A stretch of DNA of 64,000 nucleotides from Enterobacter vonholyi (GTDB lineage: Bacteria > Pseudomonadota > Gammaproteobacteria > Enterobacterales > Enterobacteriaceae), in assembly GCF_008364555.1 (NCBI RefSeq), contig NZ_VTUC01000037.1, positions 124,001 through 188,000 on the forward strand, written 5' to 3'. The position numbers and the translations under genes were made by a program. This document shows positions 57,759-64,000 of this stretch, piece after piece (the stretch's first letter is position 1; every line of letters begins with the position of its first letter). The notes under the pieces were generated by a model. That model did no database searches and was not told the DNA's origin. It worked only from the letters and a program-made list of their open reading frames with translations.

Positions 57759-58928
57759 TCACGCGGCGGAATCCAGCTGCGCTTCGCTCACCTGATGTTC
57801 GAGCGAGGCGCGGACCTCGTGCAGCGCTTTCTCCTGCTGAGCGAAGTACGCTTCCATATTGCTCAGCGACGAGACCAGAAGCCAGGACTCCTCTTTCTCC
57901 AGCTCCGCCAGCTCGTTCACTAAAATGTCGATCTGCTCGCGGACCTGCGCCATTTTTTTGCGGATACGTTCCAGATCGTTCAGCCTGTCGCTTGCCATCA
58001 ATGGCTCGAAGCCCTGCTGCAGGCGGGCCACCAGCGAACGAATGGCTTTCACATCGCCGCGCTGCTTCGCCTGGTTAAGCTGTACCATCATGTTGTTGGC
58101 TTCTTCTTTCAGATCGTCTGCCACCAGATCCGGGTGGCAGAGCTTGCTCGCCTGCCGCCAGAGACGCTTGAGTTCGTTCTGATCTTCTTCCGAAAGATGA
58201 TTTCCTTTACGCAGCCGCACTTCGGCATCGTGATGCTGTTCGCGATACTTCTCGTACTCTTCGTTGGCCTCGTCGCGAGCCTGACGCGCAGGCTCTTCTT
58301 CACGCGTTAAGCCGCTCTCCAGCTCCAGCGCTTCGGCCAGCAGGTTGGCGATGAGATTACTTTGCTGCTCCAGATGTTTACGCGCCTCGGCTGCCTGCAC
58401 GGAGTCGGCCGGGAGATCGCGCCAGCGCTGGGTAAGCGTCGCCAGTACTTCTACCGCCTGCGCCATATAGCGCTGGCAGCGACGGTAATCTTCCTCGCGA
58501 CGACGCGCTTCCGCCTGCTGACGACGCAGGTTAAGCTCGGCCAGGGTTTTACGCAGGGCGAGGATCTGCTGCATCAACGGCCCGAGGCGGGAGAAATAGA
58601 GATCGTTGAATTCATCAAGCTGCTGCACGCGGGCGTTGCGGCGGTCAATCAGATCGCGCAGGCGCTCTTCCAGCGCCTTCAGCTCGAGCTTGCTGGCCGC
58701 CACCTGCGGATCGCGCCACTGGGTCACGGCGCGCTGGCCCTGCAGCCAGGCGGTAATGGCCGCCATAGCCTCGGTGTAGTTTTTTCCCTCAAGCGCCACG
58801 ACGATTGCCTGTAGCTCATCGTCAAACGCTTCATTTTTCAGGCGTGTCAGCTGGCTCTGGATGATGTCGTCATCTTCCAGCTCAATGGCATTTTTAATGA
58901 TTTCTAGCCGTTTGATCGGTGTGCTCAT
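57759..58928 (-). CDS. Coiled-coil protein with internal J-domain-like segment, unknown function
   Basis: A 389-residue soluble protein, almost entirely charged helix and probably long coiled coils (about residues 75-250 and 320-389). An internal segment LWRQASKLCHPDL with HPD at residues 265-267 fits a J-domain, the part of DnaJ proteins that stimulates DnaK. No signal peptide or membrane segment. The stop abuts the yqjH stop. I do not recognise a named gene; it could be a specialised Hsp40 co-chaperone. It is absent from this site in E. coli. Confidence 0.8.
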   Translation of the reverse strand: MSTPIKRLEIIKNAIELEDDDIIQSQLTRLKNEAFDDELQAIVVALEGKNYTEAMAAITAWLQGQRAVTQWRDPQVAASKLELKALEERLRDLIDRRNARVQQLDEFNDLYFSRLGPLMQQILALRKTLAELNLRRQQAEARRREEDYRRCQRYMAQAVEVLATLTQRWRDLPADSVQAAEARKHLEQQSNLIANLLAEALELESGLTREEEPARQARDEANEEYEKYREQHHDAEVRLRKGNHLSEEDQNELKRLWRQASKLCHPDLVADDLKEEANNMMVQLNQAKQRGDVKAIRSLVARLQQGFEPLMASDRLNDLERIRKKMAQVREQIDILVNELAELEKEESWLLVSSLSNMEAYFAQQEKALHEVRASLEHQVSEAQLDSAA

Positions 58929-59557
58929 GATGCCTTTCGCTTTGGCGCTTAAGTATTTGAGTTAAGGTTAGTTGTTGTAAAAGCTACAGGAAATAATACA
59001 CACGGATGATGATCGGCGCGATGGGGGATTTCTTTAGAATTTACAGAGTGTGAAGATGGGTGCTTAACAGGAGAATAAGAGAGTTGCTTTTTAAGGTTAA
59101 ATATAAGCAATTGAAATATAAGGTGATAATCTCTAAAGCAAGGCGGATCCCTACGCAAAATACGCAAGTAAAGGCATTACGGTTCGGTAAAATATCTGCA
59201 GATTAGGCAGTAGGCCAAAGAGATGGGTACTAGATGGATACCAGTTCCCGTCTTGGGGGGCGGGCAGTGTTGGGGTAAGACAAGGAATACTCAGGCAGCA
59301 GGCAGGACAATCCTGGCCGTGAATACGGCTTGCGTAAAATTATCTTATTTCACGTTAGATCCAGGCATAGCTACACGCCAGTTGAGCATCTGTATATCGA
59401 TTGAAGGCACATATCGTTTCTAACGAATCTATGCTGGACATGCGTGAGTGTTTTAACATGGTGAGATTGTCGCAGCTTTAAGATAGGGCCAACCCCTGGA
59501 GATTACGGGGTTGGCTTTTTTTTGCGCGCGTGAGGGCTGTTGATTTCCCTGCTCCCA
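58929..59557. other. 629 bp region without a recognised gene
   Basis: No open reading frame here looks coding: the 66-codon plus-strand frame at 59223-59423 has no ribosome site and unusual composition. A G/C-rich patch (59240-59280) sits in AT-rich sequence. The region ends in a strong plus-strand terminator with no plus-strand gene before it, which suggests an unannotated small RNA or a decayed gene. Confidence 0.5.
59488..59523 (+). terminator. Orphan rho-independent terminator
   Basis: GCCAACCCC-N10-GGGGTTGGC hairpin followed by eight T, functional on the plus strand only. No plus-strand gene lies upstream for 1.7 kb (yqjH is beyond the minus-strand J-domain gene). Confidence 0.88.
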
Positions 59558-59734
59558 TCAGAACCAACGATTATGTTTTACATAAAAATAGGTAACAATG
59601 ATGATCCATGCAAAGGTAAGAATGCCAAAATAGTCAGGCAGGAAACGTGCGAATATATAAGCACCAGCAACGATGAGTGCTATAGGGATGTAATAGATAT
59701 AGGACTGCAGAAACCATAATATTGCTCGTTTCAT
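59558..59734 (-). CDS. Small membrane protein, 58 residues, unknown
   Basis: Starts at ATG 59734 (MKRAILWFLQ...) and ends ...VKHNRWF. Two hydrophobic segments, about residues 12-30 and 36-52, predict a two-helix membrane protein. The ATG overlaps the stop of the preceding helical gene (ATGA, 59731-59734), a strong sign of translational coupling. No family recognised. AT-rich like its neighbours. Confidence 0.65.
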   Translation of the reverse strand: MKRAILWFLQSYIYYIPIALIVAGAYIFARFLPDYFGILTFAWIIIVTYFYVKHNRWF

Positions 59735-60419
59735 CTTTTTAATAACTCATATAAAGCATCCCCAATTATTTCCTCATTGTTTCCACCTGATTCAACTTGA
59801 TAAATTATTTTTGTCATTTGTGGTTCAATAAGAAAGTAAAGCATCTCAAGATTCTGTTGGTACAAGGCCTGATAATATGCTGAATCCTGGAATTTTAGCT
59901 TATTAGCCGCTAATGCAGCTACCTGCGCTTTCGAATAGATTATGGCGCCGTTAACATACATTGATGATAATGAATTGACCATTCTGATATGCGACTCATG
60001 AAAATCACCACTACTGATTATCAGTTTTGCAATAGTTAAGGACAGAGCTAGTTTGCTGGATTTTTCGGCGTACTCATAAGCCTTATCGCCTAATTCCCTT
60101 TTAAGAAAGACAGCGAGATTGCTACTTTTTTCTCTCCAAGTATTTTAAGAGTTTTCCGAAAGTAAATCTCAACCATATCAAGAGCAACATCGTTTCGATT
60201 ATAGATTTCAGCAAGTGCTAATGTTAGACGGCGGTCCTCATTTATTAGCTCGCGACAGGCATTGCGGTAGTAATCGTCTGGTATCAAGCATGAGCCATAG
60301 TTGATTAAACGCTGTGTACCAAGCTTCAGATTTTCGATAGTGCTCATATTGGTGGCTTGTATTTCTCGCAATGCTTTGGCTAGCGCCAGAGCTAAATTCC
60401 TTTCTGATTGCAGCTTCAT
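59731..60419 (-). pseudogene. Helical protein gene of unknown function, interrupted by a frameshift
   Basis: Two frames join into one reading of about 229 residues. The first (MKLQSERNLALALAK..., 60419-60090) runs to a TAG at 60090. The second is open from near 60105 and continues DKAYEYAEKSSK... to the stop at 59731. Switching by -1 near TTCTTAAAAGG (about 60098-60107) gives a continuous helical, TPR-like sequence, so a one-base deletion or a -1 programmed frameshift is likely. No family recognised. AT-rich compared with the backbone, suggesting transfer. If unshifted, the distal piece could start at ATG 59982. Confidence 0.65.
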
Positions 60420-60511
60420 TTTTGCATAGCCGTCTGCTATTGTAATTTCCCTTGTTGTAACATGGCCCTGTCAATAATTGATCATCATTGTCATAGGGGG
60501 CAAGGAAGATA

Positions 60512-60766
60512 ATGAAAAAAAGCGGTAGGGTGGCAATTTATGTTCTGGTAGTAATTATTTTCTTTCTAACTATTCCAGAGATCGTCGTTCGTGTACTCAC
60601 TCCGGAGCAGTTTGCACGATTGAGTGATTTCACAAGCTTTGGCGGCTTGTTCAGTCATCTCCTTTCTTTAGTAATTTTCCTTGGCTTAGCTTCAATTCTC
60701 CTGGGCGTACTCGCCATTTTGGCAACGAAAAAAATTTACCGGCATTTCACTCGCTACAAAAGCTAA
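60512..60766 (+). CDS. Small two-helix membrane protein, unknown
   Basis: An 84-residue protein with two hydrophobic segments (about residues 7-28 and 46-70) and basic ends, so a predicted inner membrane hairpin. AAGGAAG lies 6 bp upstream of the ATG, a strong ribosome site. Divergent from the frameshifted gene with a 92 bp gap. No family recognised. Confidence 0.6.
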   Translation: MKKSGRVAIYVLVVIIFFLTIPEIVVRVLTPEQFARLSDFTSFGGLFSHLLSLVIFLGLASILLGVLAILATKKIYRHFTRYKS

Positions 60767-60904
60767 TCATAAAACTGACCCACAAGGTGGTCGTCGAGGC
60801 GAAGTTAAGCCTGTTGTGCTCTGCATCATACAGTGGGGTCTGGATTGGGAACGGGCTCAGTTAAGAAGGAGGGGGACGATAAAGGGCAGCTGTCAGTAAC
60901 ATAG

Positions 60905-60930
60905 AAAAAAGCCACTCGCTGGAGTGGCTT
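60905..60930 (-). terminator. tRNA-Ile2 terminator
   Basis: AAGCCACTC-CAGC-GAGTGGCTT hairpin with six T on the minus strand, 27 bp past the tRNA 3' end. Confidence 0.85.
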
Positions 60931-60956
60931 AATCATATGATTCTACAGCTTAAATT

Positions 60957-61032
60957 TGGTGGCCCCTGCTGGACTTGAACCAGCGACCAAGCGATTATGA
61001 GTCGCCTGCTCTAACCACTGAGCTAAGGGGCC
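60957..61032 (-). tRNA. ileX: tRNA-Ile2 (anticodon CAU, lysidine-modified), ileX
   Basis: A 76 nt cloverleaf with encoded CCA. Acceptor GGCCCCT / AGGGGCC, D-arm GCTCAGTGGTTAGAGC, anticodon loop CTCATAA, T-arm GCTGGTTCAAGTCCAGC. Anticodon CAU with the location next to mug identifies ileX; the wobble C is changed to lysidine to read AUA. Not an initiator tRNA, because the acceptor begins with a normal G-C pair and the anticodon stem lacks three G-C pairs. Confidence 0.94.
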
Positions 61033-61156
61033 GTGGCGGTGAATTATAAAGTAACTCCCCGCAGCAATCCAGCCATTCGCACCTGCCTGCTGTTTTTATA
61101 AACAACGCATAATCAATCCTTTATACTTCCATAACGATGTATCAGCGGGAGTAAAG

Positions 61157-61663
61157 ATGATCAACGATATTCTGGCCCCTGGCCTGCGGGTGGTGTTCTG
61201 CGGAATTAACCCGGGCAAGTCCTCGGCGCACACCGGTTTTCACTTCGCCCATCCGGGGAATCGCTTCTGGAAGGTGATTTACCAGGCCGGGTTTACCGAC
61301 AGGTTACTCAAGCCCGAAGAGGAACAGCACCTGCTGGATACGCGCTGCGGAATTACCATGCTGGTCGAACGTCCGACTGTACAGGCAAGTGAGGTCAACC
61401 TCCATGAGCTGCGAAGCGGCGGGCGTGAGCTGGTGAAGAAAATAGAAGACTATCAGCCGGCCGCGCTGGCGATCCTCGGTAAGCAGGCCTACGAGCAGGC
61501 TTTCAGCCAGCGCGGTGCTAAGTGGGGTAAGCAGAACATTACTATCGGTGTAACGCAGGTCTGGGTGCTGCCGAATCCGAGCGGGCTCAACAGGGCGACG
61601 CTGGATAAGCTGGTGGAGGCGTACAGGGAGCTTGATGAGGCGCTGATGGTGCGGGGGCTTTAA
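61157..61663 (+). CDS. mug: Mug, G/U(T) mismatch-specific uracil-DNA glycosylase
   Basis: A 168-residue uracil-DNA glycosylase superfamily (family 2) enzyme. Motif 1 [20 protein letters not shown] has catalytic Asn18; motif 2 LPNPSGLN is near residue 138. It removes U or ethenocytosine opposite G. Complete. Convergent with rpoD. Confidence 0.95.
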   Translation: MINDILAPGLRVVFCGINPGKSSAHTGFHFAHPGNRFWKVIYQAGFTDRLLKPEEEQHLLDTRCGITMLVERPTVQASEVNLHELRSGGRELVKKIEDYQPAALAILGKQAYEQAFSQRGAKWGKQNITIGVTQVWVLPNPSGLNRATLDKLVEAYRELDEALMVRGL

Positions 61664-61680
61664 TCCTCTGCTGCCTGATG

Positions 61681-61714
61681 CTCTCACCCCTGACTTTCTT
61701 CCACAGGGAGAGGG
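61681..61714. repeat. CTCTCACCC...GGGAGAGGG palindromic repeat (degenerate)
   Basis: CTCTCACCCCTGACTTTCTT then CCACAGGGAGAGGG, a decayed copy of the second palindrome family, 8 bp before the rpoD terminator. Confidence 0.6.
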
Positions 61715-61721
61715 AATAAAC

Positions 61722-61753
61722 AAAAAAAAAGCTCCCCGAAGGGAGCTTTTTTA
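61722..61753. terminator. Terminator between mug and rpoD
   Basis: AAAGCTCCC-CGAA-GGGAGCTTT hairpin flanked by nine A and six T; works for both convergent genes. Confidence 0.9.
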
Positions 61754-61766
61754 CGGTCAGGACAGG

Positions 61767-63614
61767 TTAGTCGTCCAGGAAGCTACGCAGCACTTCAGAG
61801 CGGCTTGGATGACGCAGCTTACGCAGCGCCTTCGCTTCGATCTGACGGATACGTTCGCGGGTAACGTCGAACTGTTTACCCACTTCTTCCAGCGTGTGGT
61901 CGGTGTTCATATCGATACCGAAACGCATACGCAGGACTTTCGCTTCACGAGCGGTCAGGCCAGCCAGAACGTCGTGTGTCGCAGCACGCAGGCTCTCGGT
62001 GGTGGCAGAGTCCAGCGGCAGCTCGAGGGTGGTATCCTCGATGAAATCACCCAGATGCGAATCTTCATCATCACCGATTGGTGTTTCCATGGAGATTGGC
62101 TCTTTGGCGATCTTCAGAACTTTACGGATCTTGTCTTCCGGCATCAGCATGCGCTCGGCCAGCTCTTCCGGCGTCGGCTCGCGGCCCATCTCCTGCAGCA
62201 TCTGGCGGGAAATACGGTTGAGCTTGTTGATGGTCTCAATCATATGCACCGGAATACGGATGGTGCGCGCCTGATCCGCGATAGAGCGGGTGATAGCCTG
62301 ACGGATCCACCAGGTTGCATAGGTGGAGAACTTGTAACCACGACGGTATTCAAACTTATCTACCGCTTTCATCAGACCAATGTTGCCTTCCTGAATCAGA
62401 TCCAGGAACTGCAGGCCACGGTTGGTGTATTTCTTGGCGATAGAGATAACCAGACGCAAGTTCGCTTCAACCATCTCTTTCTTCGCACGGCGAGCTTTCG
62501 CTTCACCGATGGACATACGACGGTTGATGTCTTTTACCTGCTCGATGGTCAGGCCGGTCTCTTCTTCAATCTGATGCAGTTTCTGCAGGCCGCGATGCAC
62601 ATCGTCCTTCACGTCGTGCAGTTTTTCAGACCACGGCTTGTTCATCGCGATAGCCGCGTTGAACCAGGTTTCGCTGGTTTCGTTACCGGTGAAGAGGGTG
62701 ATGAAGTTCTTCTTCGGCATTTTGCACTGCTCAACGCACAGCTTCATGATGATGCGTTCCTGGGTGCGTACGCGATCCATCATCACGCGCATGCTGTTTA
62801 CCAGGTAGTCGAACTGTTTTGGCACCAGGCGGAACTGTTTGAATACTTCAGACAGCTTCAGGATCTCTTCCTGAGCGGCAGCGTGGCTGCGGCCTTTCGC
62901 TTTGATGGTGTCACGCGTCACTTCGTACTGGGTACGCAGCTCGGCAAACTTCTCACGTGCCAGCTCCGGGTCGATGCTGTTGTCATCGTCCGCGGTGTCG
63001 TCGTCGCTCTCTTCCTCATCTTCGTCTTCGTCATCATCCATCTCTTCCTGAGACAGTTCAGAACCGACGTGAGTGGCGGTAGGCGCCATATCTTCTTCAG
63101 CGTTCGGGTCGACAAAACCGGTGATCAGGTCAGACAGGCGCGCTTCTTCCGCTTCAACGCGATCGTACTGCTCCAGCAGATAGGTGATCGCTTCCGGGTA
63201 CTCGGCGACAGAGCACTGAACCTGGTTGATCCCGTCTTCGATGCGTTTTGCGATGTCAATTTCGCCTTCGCGGGTCAACAGTTCAACGGTACCCATTTCG
63301 CGCATGTACATGCGGACCGGGTCAGTGGTACGCCCGATTTCAGATTCCACGCTGGACAGTACCTGTGCAGCAGCTTCTTCCGCATCTTCGTCAGTGTTGT
63401 TGGAGGTTTCAGCCAGCAACAGATCATCGGCATCCGGTGCTTCTTCCATCACCTGAATGCCCATGTCATTGATCATTTGGATGATGTCTTCGATTTGATC
63501 TGAATCGACGATATCTTCCGGCAGATGGTCATTGACCTCGGCATAGGTCAGATAGCCTTGCTCCTTACCACGTTGGACAAGAAGTTTCAGCTGTGACTGC
63601 GGGTTTTGCTCCAT
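61767..63614 (-). CDS. rpoD: RpoD, housekeeping sigma-70 factor
   Basis: A 615-residue primary sigma factor. Region 1.1 covers about residues 1-80, sigma 1.2 about 96-130, and a strongly acidic non-conserved region (about 185-210) follows. Region 2 holds the [12 protein letters not shown] and [40 protein letters not shown] blocks (about residues 383-440). Region 4.2 has the C-terminal helix-turn-helix. ATG 63614 gives [10 protein letters not shown]; an in-frame start at 63668 adds 18 unrelated residues. Confidence 0.97.
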   Translation of the reverse strand: MEQNPQSQLKLLVQRGKEQGYLTYAEVNDHLPEDIVDSDQIEDIIQMINDMGIQVMEEAPDADDLLLAETSNNTDEDAEEAAAQVLSSVESEIGRTTDPVRMYMREMGTVELLTREGEIDIAKRIEDGINQVQCSVAEYPEAITYLLEQYDRVEAEEARLSDLITGFVDPNAEEDMAPTATHVGSELSQEEMDDDEDEDEEESDDDTADDDNSIDPELAREKFAELRTQYEVTRDTIKAKGRSHAAAQEEILKLSEVFKQFRLVPKQFDYLVNSMRVMMDRVRTQERIIMKLCVEQCKMPKKNFITLFTGNETSETWFNAAIAMNKPWSEKLHDVKDDVHRGLQKLHQIEEETGLTIEQVKDINRRMSIGEAKARRAKKEMVEANLRLVISIAKKYTNRGLQFLDLIQEGNIGLMKAVDKFEYRRGYKFSTYATWWIRQAITRSIADQARTIRIPVHMIETINKLNRISRQMLQEMGREPTPEELAERMLMPEDKIRKVLKIAKEPISMETPIGDDEDSHLGDFIEDTTLELPLDSATTESLRAATHDVLAGLTAREAKVLRMRFGIDMNTDHTLEEVGKQFDVTRERIRQIEAKALRKLRHPSRSEVLRSFLDD

Positions 63615-63779
63615 AAGACGGTATCCACACTTAATTCGTTTGATTGGTGTCGGCGATGGGGCTGCCAACCTTTAAAGCGAGGGCGTACTTATATTTTTGC
63701 CGCTGCCTCTCAGTGCGGCTGCCGGGGGCTTCCCGATCGATATTCGGCACTTAAGCCGTTAAATACTTTTGCTTTTGAC
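63615..63779. other. dnaG-rpoD intergenic region
   Basis: 165 bp between dnaG and rpoD in the macromolecular synthesis operon. It contains no gene. In E. coli the mRNA is cleaved in this gap; I see no clear terminator here, consistent with read-through from dnaG. Confidence 0.5.
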
Positions 63780-64000
63780 TTATTTCTTCGCCAGTTCCTG
63801 GTTAATCATCCAGAGCTCCCGGCGTTCTTCGCTGCTCAAACCGTGTGTGCGCTCGCGAGCTATCAACTCTTCCTGGCGCAGCTCAAGCATCGAATCAAAC
63901 ATATGGTTGAGTGAGTCGGTGAACGTTTTTTCTGCAATGTCCTTATCTGCTATATCGTCCCACATCGACAATTTTTCAAGGGTAGCGGCCTCTTTTGTGC
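63780..64000 (-). CDS. dnaG: DnaG, DNA primase (C-terminal fragment, cut by window edge)
   Basis: The last 73 codons of DNA primase. The end ELIARERTHGLSSEERRELWMINQELAKK matches the DnaG helicase-interaction (P16) domain that binds DnaB. The frame is open to the window edge, so the gene continues beyond 64000. It lies upstream of rpoD as in the rpsU-dnaG-rpoD operon. Confidence 0.93.
   Translation of the reverse strand, partial: TKEAATLEKLSMWDDIADKDIAEKTFTDSLNHMFDSMLELRQEELIARERTHGLSSEERRELWMINQELAKK

Noticed and set aside
58949-59167. 72-codon minus-strand frame upstream of the J-domain gene
   Set aside because: Starts far from a ribosome site and its product shows no domain; likely chance in AT-rich sequence.
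59223-59423. 66-codon plus-strand frame in the gap upstream of the orphan terminator
   Set aside because: No ribosome site, unusual composition and no recognisable motif; more likely non-coding or part of a small RNA.
60238-60474. Frame starting upstream of the frameshifted helical gene
   Set aside because: It overlaps the better-supported frame of the helical gene, and the product reads like out-of-frame sequence.
57759-61032. Direct repeat of the tRNA-Ile2 3' end as an attachment site
   Set aside because: I looked for the tRNA 3' sequence on the far side of the block and did not find it, and no integrase gene is visible.
61809-63503. 564-codon plus-strand frame opposite rpoD
   Set aside because: Antisense shadow of a strongly codon-biased gene; no plausible start or domain.

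Overview
The window is a chromosomal segment of an enterobacterium. Gene order and protein similarity (from memory, no search run) match the Escherichia coli/Salmonella backbone running yhbP-yraR-lpoA-rsmI-gar-rnpB-tdc-yhaKJ-yqj-exu/uxa-sstT-alx-fadH-patA-aer-yqjIH-ileX-mug-rpoD-dnaG. High GC coding regions, an lsr operon between fadH and patA, and the set of lost and gained genes suggest Enterobacter or a close relative; the genus is inference.

Layout. 1-7.6 kb: yhbQ (partial), yhbP, yhbO, yraR, yraQ, then the envelope and replication group dolP-diaA-yraN-lpoA on the minus strand, divergent from rsmI. 7.7-11.8 kb: galactarate catabolism (garD, garL, garR, without garP or garK between them) and the RNase P RNA gene rnpB. 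12.4-19.4 kb: anaerobic threonine degradation tdcABCDE with a good CRP site, lacking tdcF and tdcG. 19.5-26.5 kb: a Spy-like periplasmic protein, yhaK/yhaJ/yhaH and the yqjG-yqjF-yqjK-yqjE-yqjD-yqjC-mzrA-yqjA envelope cluster. 26.8-32.5 kb: the hexuronate regulon exuR, exuT, uxaC, uxaA. 32.5-40.2 kb: sstT, alx behind a yybP-ykoY type riboswitch, ygjR, ygjP, rlmG, fadH.

40.3-50.5/51.1 kb is accessory compared with E. coli, which has ygjH-ebg-ygjIJK here. It carries a complete AI-2 quorum-signal uptake and processing system (lsrK, lsrR divergent from lsrACDBFG, with two matching 34-35 bp operators) and an unrecognised divergent module: a DapA-like lyase and a B3/4-domain protein facing an XRE-cupin regulator. 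51.1-57.8 kb returns to backbone: patA with a sigma-54 promoter, aer with a sigma-28 promoter, an inserted chemoreceptor also with a sigma-28 promoter, yqjI and yqjH.

57.8-60.9 kb is the least explained part: a coiled-coil protein with an internal J-domain, a roughly 600 bp gap ending in an orphan rho-independent terminator, a frameshifted helical gene translationally coupled to a 58-residue membrane protein, and a divergent 84-residue membrane protein, all beside the 3' end of tRNA-Ile2. The window closes with mug, rpoD and the C-terminal part of dnaG. REP-like palindromes and a second family of CCCTCTCCC/GGGAGAGGG palindromes, often fused to a terminator, punctuate the gene ends.
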